A model generated the notes under the pieces. That model had not been told where the DNA came from and ran no database searches. It saw only the letters and a list, made by a program, of their open reading frames with translations. From Sinomonas albida (GTDB lineage: Bacteria > Actinomycetota > Actinomycetes > Actinomycetales > Micrococcaceae), in contig NZ_SWDW01000003.1 in the NCBI RefSeq assembly GCF_004919045.1, positions 124,001 to 188,000 of the forward strand: DNA of 64,000 nucleotides, written 5' to 3'. Made by a program: the position numbers and the translations under genes. Position 1 is the stretch's first letter. Every line of letters starts with the position of its first letter. This document shows, one piece after another, positions 25,567 to 34,805 of the stretch.

Positions 25567-26394
25567 ATGGCCACGCCACCGGCAGCGCCGTCCCGCACCC
25601 TCCCGTTCGGGAGCCTCTGGCTGTACGACGTGGCCCGCAGCCTGTTCGAGCGAGTCGCTGGCGCCGCCCACATCGAGGTCACGGCGACCGGGCTCGAGAA
25701 CGTCCCGCCAGGACAGGTGGTCCTCGCGATCACCCACTTCGGGTACATCGACTTCGTGCCGGTCGCCCTTGTCTGGTGGGCGCGCCGCCACGACCGGCTC
25801 CGCTTCCTCGTGGGCCCGCGCCCGTATCGGAGCCGCCTGCTGGGAGCCGCCATCACAGCGTGCGGAGGGATGGCGGTGCTCGGGGCGCCGAACCACGCAA
25901 GCCTCAACGCGTCCGTGCGGGCGCTCGACACGGGCTGGAGCGTCGCGCTGTTCCCGGAGGCGGGCGTGAGCCGCAGCTTCACGGTGCGCCGCTGCCACAC
26001 GGGCGCCCTGCGGATGGCGGCCGCGACGGGCGTCCCGCTCATACCCGTCGGCGTGTGGGGCGGCCACCGAGTGACGACGCGCGGTCACGGCACCATCGGC
26101 ACCCACGGGCGGGGCTCCGCGCGGGACCTGTGGCGCGCGCCGATCCGCGTCCACTTCGGGGAGCCCGTGGAGCTCGCCGACGGGGATCGTCCCGAGCGCG
26201 CGGCAGCGAGGCTCCAGGCGGCGATGCAGGAAGCCGCCGACGTCGCGGCGCTCGACTTCCCGCTGGGCCAGCCGGCTGGCGCGTGGTGGCTTCCGGCGAA
26301 GTTCGGCGGCGGTGCGCCGACCGAGGGTGAGCGCGACATCTGGGACGCGCGGGACGCGATGAATGGCATGCGTCCGGATCTGGACAAGATGTGA
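25567..26394 (+). CDS. Lysophospholipid acyltransferase (PlsC family)
   Basis: A 275-residue acyltransferase of the 1-acylglycerol-3-phosphate type. The catalytic H-x4-D motif is ITHFGYIDF near residues 57-65. The acyl-acceptor block LFPEAGVSRSF replaces the usual FPEGTRS, which is acceptable for actinobacterial members. A third block is GVPLIPVGVWGG. It most likely adds the second acyl chain to lysophosphatidate or to a related glycolipid at the membrane. It stands alone and is followed by a terminator hairpin four bases after its stop. Confidence 0.88.
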   Translation: MATPPAAPSRTLPFGSLWLYDVARSLFERVAGAAHIEVTATGLENVPPGQVVLAITHFGYIDFVPVALVWWARRHDRLRFLVGPRPYRSRLLGAAITACGGMAVLGAPNHASLNASVRALDTGWSVALFPEAGVSRSFTVRRCHTGALRMAAATGVPLIPVGVWGGHRVTTRGHGTIGTHGRGSARDLWRAPIRVHFGEPVELADGDRPERAAARLQAAMQEAADVAALDFPLGQPAGAWWLPAKFGGGAPTEGERDIWDARDAMNGMRPDLDKM

Positions 26395-26397
26395 CTC

Positions 26398-26426
26398 CGG
26401 ACGCATTCGGGGCTCCAATGCGTCCG
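26398..26426 (+). terminator. Terminator hairpin after plsC-like gene
   Basis: A perfect 10-bp stem (CGGACGCATT / AATGCGTCCG) with a 9-nt loop starts four bases after the stop codon. No T tract follows. It lies 39 bp before the next gene on the same strand. Confidence 0.65.
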
Positions 26427-26464
26427 CAGGGGAATACCCGGCAGCAGAGTCGGTTGCACGCAGC

Positions 26465-27112
26465 ATGACAACTCTTGGACTGATCGGAAGCGGACACATC
26501 GGATCGCAGCTCGCACGCCTCGCCGTCGGGGCGGGGCTTGACGTGGTCCTGAGCAATTCTCGCGGCCCGGAGACCCTCAGCGATCTCGTCGCTGAGCTCG
26601 GTCCCCGCGCCCGCGCCGCGACGCCGGCCGAGGCCGCGCGCGCCGCGGACATCGCCGTGGTCAGCATCCCGCTCAAGAACATCGGCGACGTGCCGGCCGA
26701 GGAACTCTCTGGCAAGACGGTCATCGACACCAACAACTACTACCCCCAGCGCGACGGCATCATCCCCGAGCTCGAGGCCGAGGAGACCACCACCGCGGAG
26801 CTCCTCCAGAGCCGGCTTCCCGATTCGCACGTGGTCAAGGCGTTCAATCACATCTACTCGCGGGAGCTCACGAGCCATGCTCTCCCCGCCGGCTCACCGG
26901 ACCGGAGGGCGCTCGTCATCGCGGGCGACGACGAGGCAGCCAAGGCCGAGGTCGCCGCGCTCATCGACTCCTTCGGCTTCGACACGGTCGACGCCGGCCC
27001 GCTCGCCGAGGGCTGGCGCATTCAGCGCGACACTCCCGGCTACGGGCCGCGGCTCGACAAGCAGGGGCTCGTCTCGGCGCTCGCAGGGGCGAAGCGCTAC
27101 CGCGACGCGTAG
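26465..27112 (+). CDS. F420/NADP-dependent oxidoreductase-like Rossmann protein
   Basis: A 215-residue protein of the NADPH:F420 oxidoreductase/ProC-like NAD(P)-binding group. The nucleotide-binding loop is LGLIGSGHIGSQLA at the N-terminus. Later landmarks are IAVVSIPLKNIGDVP, KTVIDTNNYYPQRDG and VVKAFNHIYSRELTS. The start at 26465 gives the typical short lead into the first beta strand. Reduction of an unknown substrate with NADPH is likely. The true F420 reductases share this fold but the cofactor is not certain. It overlaps the convergent YibE/F gene by 16 bp. Confidence 0.82.
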   Translation: MTTLGLIGSGHIGSQLARLAVGAGLDVVLSNSRGPETLSDLVAELGPRARAATPAEAARAADIAVVSIPLKNIGDVPAEELSGKTVIDTNNYYPQRDGIIPELEAEETTTAELLQSRLPDSHVVKAFNHIYSRELTSHALPAGSPDRRALVIAGDDEAAKAEVAALIDSFGFDTVDAGPLAEGWRIQRDTPGYGPRLDKQGLVSALAGAKRYRDA

Positions 27113-28380
27113 CCGGGTTCGGGCTCGGGCTCGGCCCATCGCGCGGCGCCCGTCGCCTTGACCACGGCGACGGCGATCGCGGTCGTGATCGGGATGGCGA
27201 GCACGAGCCCGATCGAGCCCACGAGCGTGCGCACGACCTCCTCCGCGAGCTCGGAGCCCGTGAGGGCGTCGAGCAGCGGGCGGTCGTAGAGCGAGACGAT
27301 GACGAGCAGCGGAAGGGCCGCGCCTGCATACGCGAACGCGATCGTGTACACGGTCGACGCGATGTGGTCGCGCCCGATCCGCAGCGCCGAGGAGAAGAGC
27401 CTCCGCGCAGACGTGTGCGGCGCAAGCTCGTAGAGCTCCCACACCGCCGACGCCTGTGTCACCGTGACGTCGTTGAGCGCGCCGAGGCTCGCGATGATGA
27501 GCCCGCACAGGATGATCCCGGAGACCGAGAGGTTTCCTCCGACGTTCACGAGCGAGGCGCCGTCGTGCCCGCCGACGCCCGTGAGATTGCCCGCGTCCAT
27601 CGCCCAGGCCGCGAGGGCGGCCGTCACGCCGAGCCCGAAGACCGTGCCGAGCAGCGCCGTGGACGTGCGCGCCGAGAACCCGTGGGCGAAGTACAGGACG
27701 CCCATCATGATGACCGTCGAGCCGACGAGCGCGAGCAGGAGCGGCGGCTTGCCCTCGATGAGGCCCGGAAGGATGAACAGGGCCAGAACCGCGAAGGCGC
27801 CCCCGAGGCCCAGGAGCGCCCTCACCCCCCGCCACCGCGCGACCGCCACGACGACGACCGCGTAGAGGCCCGCGAGGAGCAGCAGGGGGACGGTGCGTAC
27901 GAAGTCGACAAACACGTACGACGGCGGTTGGGGACTGCCCGAGGGATCCTGCGGCTGTGCCTGCTGGACCTTCGAGAGGTTCAGGTAGCGGATCTTGTCA
28001 CCGGCCTTGACGCCGTGGGAGACCACGACATCCGGGTTCATCGCGACCCGCACGGCCGTGCCCCCGGCGTCCGGCTGGGTCACCGCAACCGTGCATTGGG
28101 ACGGCTGCTGGCCCTTCGCGCACCCGGCTTGGGCAACCTGCTGAACGGTTCCGGTCTCCATCGTGACCCCCTGCGCGAGCGCATACGGGTTGGAGAGCCT
28201 GAGGTCCCCGCGGTTGCCAGACGGCCACAGGAGGACCATCGCGACGAGCGTCACGAGGCCAAGGGGCACGAGCACAGCGGCGAGGATCCACGTGGCACGA
28301 CGTCGCGCGGCCGCCGCCGCCCGGCTCGGCGGCTCCCCGGGAGCCGCGTGGCTGTGTCCGGAGTCCGCAGCTCGGGCCAC
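27097..28380 (-). CDS. YibE/F family membrane protein
   Basis: A 427-residue integral membrane protein. An N-terminal anchor helix (TWILAAVLVPLGLVTLVAMV) precedes an extracellular domain of about 110 residues. Seven or eight helices follow, with typical YibE/F segments such as VGSTVIMMGVLYFAHGFSAR, FGLGVTAALAAWAMDAG and IILCGLIIASLGALNDVTVT. The start is GTG. Molecular function in this family is unknown. It is the third gene of glyS-GNAT-yibEF, 5 bp after the acetyltransferase gene. Confidence 0.88.
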   Translation of the reverse strand: MARAADSGHSHAAPGEPPSRAAAAARRRATWILAAVLVPLGLVTLVAMVLLWPSGNRGDLRLSNPYALAQGVTMETGTVQQVAQAGCAKGQQPSQCTVAVTQPDAGGTAVRVAMNPDVVVSHGVKAGDKIRYLNLSKVQQAQPQDPSGSPQPPSYVFVDFVRTVPLLLLAGLYAVVVVAVARWRGVRALLGLGGAFAVLALFILPGLIEGKPPLLLALVGSTVIMMGVLYFAHGFSARTSTALLGTVFGLGVTAALAAWAMDAGNLTGVGGHDGASLVNVGGNLSVSGIILCGLIIASLGALNDVTVTQASAVWELYELAPHTSARRLFSSALRIGRDHIASTVYTIAFAYAGAALPLLVIVSLYDRPLLDALTGSELAEEVVRTLVGSIGLVLAIPITTAIAVAVVKATGAARWAEPEPEPGYASR

Positions 28381-28385
28381 CCGGG

Positions 28386-29384
28386 TCAGTCCCCGAGGAT
28401 CACGGTGTCGGGACCCATCTGGTCCGCGAGTCCCCCGGCGAGGAGCGGATCGACGGCGGCGCGAAGTGCCTCCATCGAGTCGTCGACCTCGAGCAGCACA
28501 GGGTGCTGGTACGCGACGAGGGCGAGCAGGCCGCGCACGGCGTCGCGTGCGTCGTCCGGCTCGAGCTTCGGATCATGGCCGAGGAGCACCTCGGTGGGCT
28601 GCTCGTCGCCCCGCGCGCCGCTCACGACGGGCTCCGCGGCGAGCGGGCTCGCGTAGCTCACGGCGAACGCCCTCAGCCGCCCCTTCTTGCTGGCAGGGGC
28701 GGCCCCGCCGAACGCGCTTGCGGCCGGGGCCCGCAGCACCACGGCACCGTGGGCGCCCGCCGCGTCGGAGAGAAACAGCTGCTGCGCCCTCCCCACACTC
28801 AGCGGGGCGGGCGGGTCCCATGCGTGCACCGACGTGTAGTAGCGGCCGACGGCGTCGCTCAGCTCGACGGAGCCCGTCGCCAGATCCTGGACGAGCTGCG
28901 AGCTCTGCTCCTCGGAGCCGTCGCCGAACACCGGGAGCTTGAGCGTGCCGGGCCGCACGACGACATGCCGCGAGCGCTGGAGCGGAGCGAATCCGGACGC
29001 GAGGGCGAAGGCCTGGCCTTCGGAACCGTCCGCCGTCTTGGTGCGCAGCCCCTTGGGCCCGCCCGGCGCCGTGAGCGCGGCCTCGCGGAGGCGCCGCAGG
29101 AGCGTGGCACCGACGCCGCGGCGACGGTGGTCGCGCGCCACCTCGACGTACGCCCACAGCCGCTGGGGATGCAGGGCGCTCGCGTACACGACTCCGGCCG
29201 CAACCGGGATACCCAGGTCCTCGGCGACGACGCAGCGGCGCCACCCGCCGTCGTCGTCCGCCCCCGCGTCAGGGGCGAGCTCGCCGCGGAACTGCTGTGC
29301 TGCGGGTCCCTCGGCGTCGCCCCAGATCTGCAGGAGCGCCTGGTCGTCGCCCGCGCGCCACGGGCGGTAGCTCAGTTCGGCCAC
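28386..29384 (-). CDS. GNAT family N-acetyltransferase
   Basis: A 332-residue protein with one clear GNAT domain in its N-terminal half. The acetyl-CoA loop is YVEVARDHRRRGVGATLLRR near residues 76-95. The C-terminal half is longer than in simple GNATs and may be a degenerate second domain, as in mycothiol-synthase-like tandem GNATs. The conserved second loop is not obvious. The start is GTG with a GGGAGGA site. It lies between glyS and yibEF on one likely transcript. Substrate unknown. Confidence 0.82.
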   Translation of the reverse strand: MAELSYRPWRAGDDQALLQIWGDAEGPAAQQFRGELAPDAGADDDGGWRRCVVAEDLGIPVAAGVVYASALHPQRLWAYVEVARDHRRRGVGATLLRRLREAALTAPGGPKGLRTKTADGSEGQAFALASGFAPLQRSRHVVVRPGTLKLPVFGDGSEEQSSQLVQDLATGSVELSDAVGRYYTSVHAWDPPAPLSVGRAQQLFLSDAAGAHGAVVLRAPAASAFGGAAPASKKGRLRAFAVSYASPLAAEPVVSGARGDEQPTEVLLGHDPKLEPDDARDAVRGLLALVAYQHPVLLEVDDSMEALRAAVDPLLAGGLADQMGPDTVILGD

Positions 29385-29411
29385 TCGCTTGATTCCTCCC
29401 GGCTCGGCCCG

Positions 29412-30797
29412 TCAGTTCCCGTCGAGACGCTCGGCGAGATAGCCCTGGACCTTGTCGAGCGAGACGCGCTCCTGCGCCATCGTGTCGCGCTCGCGGATGG
29501 TCACGGCGTTGTCCTCGAGCGTGTCGAAGTCGACCGTGATGCAGAACGGCGTGCCGATCTCGTCCTGGCGGCGGTAGCGGCGGCCGATAGCTCCGGCGTC
29601 GTCGAAGTCGATGTTCCAGCGCCTGCGGAGCTCGGCGCTCAGGTCGCGCGCCTTGGGCGAGAGGTCCTCGTTGCGGCTCAGCGGCAGCACCGCGGCCTTG
29701 ACCGGGGAGAGCCGCGGGTCGAGGCGAAGCACGGTGCGCTTGTCCACGCCGCCCTTCGTGTTGGGAGCCTCATCCTCCGAGTAGGCGTCGACGAGGAACG
29801 CCATCATGGACCGCGTGAGGCCGAACGAAGGCTCGATCACGTACGGGATGTAGCGCTGGTTCGTGGTCTGGTCGAAGTAGGCGAGCTCGTGGCCCGAGGC
29901 CTTCGAGTGGCTGCCGAGGTCGAAGTCGGTGCGGTTCGCGATGCCCATGAGCTCGCCCCACTCGTTGCCCTGGAAGCCGAAGCGGTACTCGACGTCGATC
30001 GTCCCTGCCGAATAGTGCGCGCGTTCCTCCTTCGGCACATCGAATCGGCGCATGTTGTCCGGGTTGATCCCGAGGTCCACGAACCAGTTCCAGCACGCGT
30101 CGACCCAGTGGTCGAACCAGGAGGGTGCGTCCTCGGGCGCCGTGAAGTACTCGATCTCCATCTGCTCGAACTCGCGCGTGCGGAAGATGAAGTTGCCCGG
30201 CGTGATCTCGTTCCGGAACGCCTTGCCGATCTGGCCGATACCGAACGGCGGCTTCTTGCGCGAGGTCGTGACCACGTTGTTGAAGTTCACGAAGATGCCC
30301 TGGGCCGTCTCGGGCCGCATGTAGTGCAGGCCCTCCTCGTTGTCCACGGGACCGAGGAACGTCTTCATGAGCCCGGAGAACATCTGCGGCTCGGTCCACT
30401 GGCCGGTGACGCCGCAATCGGGGCACGTGATGGACTCCATGCCGTTCTCGGGAGCGCGGCCCTTCTTGGCCTCGTAGGCCTCGATCAGGTGGTCCTGGCG
30501 GTGCCGCTTGTGGCAGTTGAGGCACTCGACGAGCGGGTCCGTGAACGTCGCAACGTGGCCGGACGCCTGCCAGACCTGCTTGGGGAGGATGACGGACGAA
30601 TCAAGGCCCACCATGTCCTCGCGGCCGCGGACGAACGTCTGCCACCACTGCTCCTTGATGTTCTCCTTCAGCTCGACGCCGAGGGGACCGTAGTCCCACG
30701 CGGACCGGGAGCCTCCATAGATCTCGCCCGCCTGGAAGACGAATCCGCGGCGCTTGGCCAGGGAGACGATTGCGTCCAGTTGGGATTTGGGTGCCAA
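29412..30797 (-). CDS. glyS: Glycine-tRNA ligase (class II, alpha2 type)
   Basis: A 461-residue single-chain glycyl-tRNA synthetase. A TTG start at 30797 with GGAGGA six bases upstream gives the expected N-terminus [19 protein letters not shown] and the normal family length. Class II motifs are visible, with [10 protein letters not shown] and the ATP-binding [10 protein letters not shown] Cys4 zinc insertion is formed by CLNC and CPDC. The C-terminal anticodon-binding domain starts near VLPLSRNE. It is divergent from the small S4 gene and leads a transcript with GNAT and yibEF. Confidence 0.95.
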   Translation of the reverse strand: MAPKSQLDAIVSLAKRRGFVFQAGEIYGGSRSAWDYGPLGVELKENIKEQWWQTFVRGREDMVGLDSSVILPKQVWQASGHVATFTDPLVECLNCHKRHRQDHLIEAYEAKKGRAPENGMESITCPDCGVTGQWTEPQMFSGLMKTFLGPVDNEEGLHYMRPETAQGIFVNFNNVVTTSRKKPPFGIGQIGKAFRNEITPGNFIFRTREFEQMEIEYFTAPEDAPSWFDHWVDACWNWFVDLGINPDNMRRFDVPKEERAHYSAGTIDVEYRFGFQGNEWGELMGIANRTDFDLGSHSKASGHELAYFDQTTNQRYIPYVIEPSFGLTRSMMAFLVDAYSEDEAPNTKGGVDKRTVLRLDPRLSPVKAAVLPLSRNEDLSPKARDLSAELRRRWNIDFDDAGAIGRRYRRQDEIGTPFCITVDFDTLEDNAVTIRERDTMAQERVSLDKVQGYLAERLDGN

Positions 30798-30889
30798 GAC
30801 ATGTCCTCCATACAGTGCAGGCCGCTGGGTGCGGTCCGGGTAGTCCAGAGTCAAGAGTACCGGCGGCTGGGACGAATAAAGTGGGAGCC

Positions 30890-31105
30890 ATGCATGACGT
30901 CGAGATCCGCGAAGGCACGATCAGGCTCGGTCAGCTCCTCAAGCTGGCCTCGCTCGTCGGGGACGGTCACGAGGCCGCCGACCTCATCCGCAACGGCCTC
31001 GTCAAGGTGAACGGCGAGATCGAGGAGCGGAGAGGCCGGCAGCTCGGCCCGGGTGACGTCGTCGAGGTCAACGGCGAACAGGTCCGCCTCGTCAGCCGCG
31101 GCTGA
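30890..31105 (+). CDS. Small S4-domain RNA-binding protein
   Basis: A 71-residue protein that is almost entirely one S4 RNA-binding domain: [20 protein letters not shown], then [20 protein letters not shown] and [14 protein letters not shown]. It resembles the YbcJ/RlbA-like stand-alone S4 proteins linked to ribosome or RNA quality control. The ATG at 30890 follows GTGGGAG. It is divergent from glyS and overlaps the convergent alpha/beta hydrolase gene by 14 bp. Confidence 0.85.
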   Translation: MHDVEIREGTIRLGQLLKLASLVGDGHEAADLIRNGLVKVNGEIEERRGRQLGPGDVVEVNGEQVRLVSRG

Positions 31106-31820
31106 GGACCTTGAAGCGCAGGAAGTCGGCCACGTGGGCCATCTCGGGCGCGCTGATTCCGTGCATGATGCCCTCGTAGACGATTTTGGTGAGGTCGACT
31201 CGGCCTCGGATCCACCCGAGCGTGAACTCGACCTTGTCCGGCGTGATGACGGGATCCGCCTGGTCGCGCCCCCAGAAGAACGGCACCGTGCCGTCGAGCT
31301 CGGCGTCGCGGACGTAGGGCCAGCTCCCGCCGGCACTCTGATGGGCGGCCGTGCCGCGCTCCATGTCCTCACCGTTGATCGCGAAGCCGGAGAGCCCGAC
31401 GACGGCGGCGAAGTCGCCCGGGCGCCGGCGCAGGAGAGTCGTGGCCATCGCCATGCCCATCGAGAAGCCGAGCAGCGTGACCGAGCTGTGCTGCGCCCTG
31501 ACCGCGTCGAGCCACTCGAGGGCGTACTCACTCGCGGCCTCGACGTGCCCGAGGTCGAAGTCGGCGTCCGCCACGAGCGGGAACCATTGGTAGGCCCCCG
31601 GCGCCAGCTGCTGCGGCGCGCGCAGGGAGGCCACCGTGAACTCCTCGGGCAGGAGGGGCACGAGTCCCATGAGATCGGCCTCGTTCGCGCCGTAGCCGTG
31701 GAGCAGGACGATGAGCGGTGTCCCGGCCCGCGCCTCCTCGGGCCGGCTCCACACGGCATGGTGGGTCGGGTAGGCCATCGGGTAGCTGGGGGTGGTCTGC
31801 GCCTCAGTCATGGGATCCAT
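31092..31820 (-). CDS. Alpha/beta hydrolase (phospholipase/carboxylesterase type)
   Basis: A 242-residue serine hydrolase. The oxyanion strand is LIVLLHGYGANEADLMGL, the nucleophile elbow LLGFSMGMAMA (Ser), and the late Asp/His region is formed by QADPVITPDKV and YEGIMHGISAPEMAHV. This matches the YpfH/carboxylesterase-2 group. The start could be 31820 or 31811, and neither has a strong ribosome site. Its upstream region contains three tandem 17-bp repeats. Substrate unknown. Confidence 0.85.
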   Translation of the reverse strand: MDPMTEAQTTPSYPMAYPTHHAVWSRPEEARAGTPLIVLLHGYGANEADLMGLVPLLPEEFTVASLRAPQQLAPGAYQWFPLVADADFDLGHVEAASEYALEWLDAVRAQHSSVTLLGFSMGMAMATTLLRRRPGDFAAVVGLSGFAINGEDMERGTAAHQSAGGSWPYVRDAELDGTVPFFWGRDQADPVITPDKVEFTLGWIRGRVDLTKIVYEGIMHGISAPEMAHVADFLRFKVLSRG

Positions 31821-31850
31821 TCTTGCATGTAGTTGAATCATCAAGTAAAT

Positions 31851-31901
31851 GCCCTCGGCACCACGGGCCCCTCGGCACCACGGGCCTCTCGGCGCCCCGG
31901 G
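31851..31901. repeat. Three tandem 17-bp repeats
   Basis: Units 31851-31867, 31868-31884 and 31885-31901 follow the pattern (c/g)c(c/t)CTCGGC(a/g)CC(a/c)CGGG. The first two differ at one base. They lie in the divergent region between the alpha/beta hydrolase and SGNH hydrolase genes. They may be a slippage product or a protein-binding array. Confidence 0.8.
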
Positions 31902-31957
31902 CACAGTCCGCGCCTCCCCAGCGTTAACGCCGGATAGATAATGCAGGAGTGACCGAC

Positions 31958-32824
31958 ATGACCCAGACCAATCACCGCGATGCTCAGCTCACGGATGGCC
32001 AGCGCCACCCGTGGCACCGCTACGTGGCCATGGGAGATTCGTTCACGGAGGGAATCGGCGACCCCGACGACGCCGCGCCCGGCGGGCACCGCGGCTGGGC
32101 GGACCGCCTCGCCGAGGAGCTCTCGCGCGGGAGCGAGGACTTCGCATATGCGAATCTCGCGATTCGCGGGCGACTGCTCGGGCAGATTCTCGACGAACAG
32201 CTCGCGCCCGCGCTGGACCTCTCCCCCGACCTCGTCTCGATCTCGGCCGGTGGGAACGACCTCCTGCGGCCCGGAAGCGATCCGGACGCCCTCGCCGTCA
32301 AGCTCGACAGCGGCGTGGGGCGCATCGCGGAGACCGGCGCGACCGTGCTGCTCTTCAACGGCCCCGATGTGGGCTCGACGCCCGTACTGAGCGCGATCCG
32401 CGGCAAGGTCGCGATCTACAACGAGAACCTCCGGACTGTGGCCGCGCGCCACGACGCGATCATCGCGGACATGTGGAGCCTGCGCCAGCTCTCCGACTCG
32501 CGCATGTGGGCGAGCGACCGGCTGCACTTCTCGCCGCTGGGCCACCACACGATCGCGATCATGGCGCTTGAGGCACTCAACGTCCCGCACAGCCTCTCGC
32601 CCATGGAGCCCACGGCACTCCCCAGCCGCTCGTGGCGCACCGCCCGCGCCGAGGATCTGGTGTGGGCGCGCGAATACTTCGTACCCTGGGTGATCCGCCG
32701 GATCCGCCACAAGTCGAGCGGCGACGGCATCTCCGCAAAGCGGCCGACGGCGGAACCCGTCTTCGGCGTGGGCGTCCCGTTAGGCTCGGGCGGCGCACTC
32801 GGAACGGACGAGGGCGGCGAGTAG
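31958..32824 (+). CDS. SGNH/GDSL-type hydrolase
   Basis: A 288-residue lipase/esterase-like enzyme. Block I is MGDSFTEGIGD (catalytic Ser), block II has the Gly/Asn region ANLAIRG, block III is ISAGGNDLL, and block V is SDRLHFSPLGHH (Asp and His). No signal peptide is seen, so it is probably cytosolic. The ATG at 31958 lies eight bases after GGAG and is preferred over the GTG at 31949. Substrate unknown. Confidence 0.88.
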   Translation: MTQTNHRDAQLTDGQRHPWHRYVAMGDSFTEGIGDPDDAAPGGHRGWADRLAEELSRGSEDFAYANLAIRGRLLGQILDEQLAPALDLSPDLVSISAGGNDLLRPGSDPDALAVKLDSGVGRIAETGATVLLFNGPDVGSTPVLSAIRGKVAIYNENLRTVAARHDAIIADMWSLRQLSDSRMWASDRLHFSPLGHHTIAIMALEALNVPHSLSPMEPTALPSRSWRTARAEDLVWAREYFVPWVIRRIRHKSSGDGISAKRPTAEPVFGVGVPLGSGGALGTDEGGE

Positions 32825-32875
32825 GCTGAAAACATACCCGCCCGGCAGACCGGGCGCGTCAGACCGGAGGCAGCC

Positions 32876-33472
32876 ATGAGCTGGATGTTCTGGGTCATCG
32901 TCTTCGCGTGGGTGGTGCCGTTCATCATGCGCAGGATGAGCCAACCGCCGCGGGATCGGCGCCAGTACCCGCCGCGCGACCGCGGCTACAACCGCGACGG
33001 CGGGTACCCGGGCAACCCGTACCCTCGCGGGTACCCCGGCCAGCAGCCGCGCCAACAGAACCCCGCGGGAACCGGCCAGCAGCTTCCGCCGCAGTCCCCA
33101 CCGGCCGGCAACCCGCCGGGCGGAAACTGGTGGCAGCAGCCCATCCCGCCCGGCACGTTCCCTGGACAGCAGCCGCCGCGGACCTCTTCGGGCCAACCGC
33201 AGCAGGCCCGTACTCGCCAGCGGCCCGCCCAGCAGGCGCCCACCCAGCAGCGGCCCGGCCAGCAGGCGCCCACCCAGCAGCGGCCCGGCCAGCAGGCGCC
33301 CACCCAGCAGCGGCCGCAAAGCGCCCCGGAGGGCGTCCAGCCCATCCCTCACGCCGACGAGCCCCAGGGCTACCGAGCCAGGAAGCTCGCCGAGCTGGAC
33401 CAGCAGTTCACAGACCAGAAGATCTCCCTCGAGGAGTACATGAAGGCGCGGAACGAGGTCATGCGCGGCTGA
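32876..33472 (+). CDS. SHOCT-domain membrane protein with Gln/Pro-rich repeats
   Basis: A 198-residue protein. An N-terminal membrane helix (MFWVIVFAWVVPFIM) is followed by a long Pro/Gln/Arg-rich region of about 130 residues. That region includes three near-perfect 10-residue repeats QQAPTQQRPG, encoded by 30-bp tandem DNA repeats at about 33241-33312. The C-terminus is a SHOCT domain (RKLAELDQQFTDQKISLEEY) typical of oligomerising tail domains. It lies 51 bp after the SGNH gene on the same strand. The role is unknown. Confidence 0.82.
   Translation: MSWMFWVIVFAWVVPFIMRRMSQPPRDRRQYPPRDRGYNRDGGYPGNPYPRGYPGQQPRQQNPAGTGQQLPPQSPPAGNPPGGNWWQQPIPPGTFPGQQPPRTSSGQPQQARTRQRPAQQAPTQQRPGQQAPTQQRPGQQAPTQQRPQSAPEGVQPIPHADEPQGYRARKLAELDQQFTDQKISLEEYMKARNEVMRG
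33215..33312 (+). repeat. 30-bp tandem repeats inside the SHOCT gene
   Basis: Two exact 30-bp units lie at 33241-33270 and 33271-33300. They are flanked by a partial unit on the left (from 33215) and the start of a third on the right. The period keeps frame and codes for QQAPTQQRPG. Copy number is likely to vary between strains. Confidence 0.85.
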
Positions 33473-33603
33473 CGAGTCGAACCTGCGTGGCGGGGCCGTG
33501 GCTGTATATCCAGCACGGAGGGCCTACTTGTGCCTTCAACGAGTGATTCCTGTTGGACCACTGTGTCCTGATCTTGAGGGCCACATCCCGCGTGCAGGAC
33601 CGC

Positions 33604-33643
33604 CGTCGCCTAGAGGGTGAAGACGTCGCCTAGAGGGTGAAGA
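33604..33643. repeat. Exact 20-bp tandem duplication at the metX stop codon
   Basis: CGTCGCCTAGAGGGTGAAGA is repeated exactly at 33604-33623 and 33624-33643. The second copy contains the last metX codons and its TAG. The first copy, downstream of the gene, repeats the same Val-Phe-Thr-Leu-stop codons. Confidence 0.9.
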
Positions 33644-34805
33644 CGTGCCTCCGCAGCTCTGGACCGAGCTGGCCGATCTCGGTGAGGAAGCCGTCGTGGC
33701 CGATCTCGGCGTCGATCCGGTAGACCGGCACCTTGCCGGGGAGCGCCTCGGCAAGCTCCTCGCTCTGCTCCGGAAAGTACAGGCGGTCCGAGTCCACGGC
33801 CGCGAGGAAGAACTCGGGAGCGGTCGAGGAGAGCGCGCGCACCACTCCGCCTCGGCCCCGGCCTACGTCGTGGCTCATGAGCGCCTCGGTGAGGATCAGG
33901 TAGCTGTTCGCGTCGAAACGCCGCACGAGCTTCTCCGCCTGATGATCCAGGTAGCTCTCGACCTGGTACCTCCCGCGCGAGGCCACACCTTCCCGCGCGT
34001 CGAACGGATCCTCGGCCGCTTGGCCTCGGCGGCCGAAGCGGTAGCCGAGCTCGGTTTCCGACCGATAGCTGATGTGCGCGATCCGCCGTGCGAGGCCCAA
34101 CCCAGCGTCGGGCGTCGCCTCACCGTAGTAGTCGCCGTCGCGGAAGTTCGGGTCCTGGCGGATGGCGAGGATCTGGGCCTGCGCGAGGGCGATCTGCTCC
34201 GCGGTGCTGTAGGCACCGATCGCGACGACGACGCAATGCTTGACCCGCTCGGGGAAAGTCGCGCCCCACTCGAGGGCCCGGGCCCCGCCCATCGAGCCGC
34301 CGACCACGGCATGCCAGCGCCGAATGCCGAGGCGATCGGCGAGCCGCGCCTCGGCCCGCACGGAGTCCCTGATCGTGACGAACGGGAACCGCGAGCCCCA
34401 CGGTCGGCCCTCGGGATCCGGCGAGGCGGGCCCCGTGCTGCCGTAGCAGCCGCCGACCATGTTCGCCGCCACGACGAAGTACTTCTCGGTGTCCACGGGC
34501 TTACCGGGCCCGACGAGCGCGTCCCACCAGCCCGGCTCATCCGTATGCCCCTGGGCCACGTGGGTGGAGCCCGTGAGAGCGTGCTGGATCAGCACGGCGT
34601 TGGAGGCGTCGGCGTTGAGGCTTCCCCACGTCTCGAACGCGAGCTCGACGTCGGGAAGCGCTCCCCCGGCCTCGAACTCGAGGGCACCGATTCCGAGGGT
34701 GCGGACCACGCTGTCGCGGGGTTGGGTCCGGACTGCGTCGGTGGGCGAGTCTGAGGCCGGCGCAGTGGCGATGTGGGGCGTCGCGATGCGGTCCACGACC
34801 GTCAT
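33630..34805 (-). CDS. metX: Homoserine O-acetyltransferase
   Basis: A 391-residue alpha/beta-hydrolase-fold enzyme that acetylates homoserine from acetyl-CoA, the first committed step to methionine. Visible landmarks are LIQHALTGSTHV, the nucleophile elbow VVGGSMGGARALEW (Ser) and the terminal His in IGHDGFLTE. The length is normal. The start overlaps the metY stop codon by four bases (ATGA). The metY-metX pair should respond to S-adenosylmethionine through the SAM-IV riboswitch upstream of metY. Confidence 0.95.
   Translation of the reverse strand: MTVVDRIATPHIATAPASDSPTDAVRTQPRDSVVRTLGIGALEFEAGGALPDVELAFETWGSLNADASNAVLIQHALTGSTHVAQGHTDEPGWWDALVGPGKPVDTEKYFVVAANMVGGCYGSTGPASPDPEGRPWGSRFPFVTIRDSVRAEARLADRLGIRRWHAVVGGSMGGARALEWGATFPERVKHCVVVAIGAYSTAEQIALAQAQILAIRQDPNFRDGDYYGEATPDAGLGLARRIAHISYRSETELGYRFGRRGQAAEDPFDAREGVASRGRYQVESYLDHQAEKLVRRFDANSYLILTEALMSHDVGRGRGGVVRALSSTAPEFFLAAVDSDRLYFPEQSEELAEALPGKVPVYRIDAEIGHDGFLTEIGQLGPELRRHVFTL

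Noticed and set aside
28503-31010. An 835-residue plus-strand open frame opposite the GNAT gene and glyS
   Set aside because: A shadow of glyS and the acetyltransferase gene; there are no domains, and it also runs through the S4 gene in a different frame.
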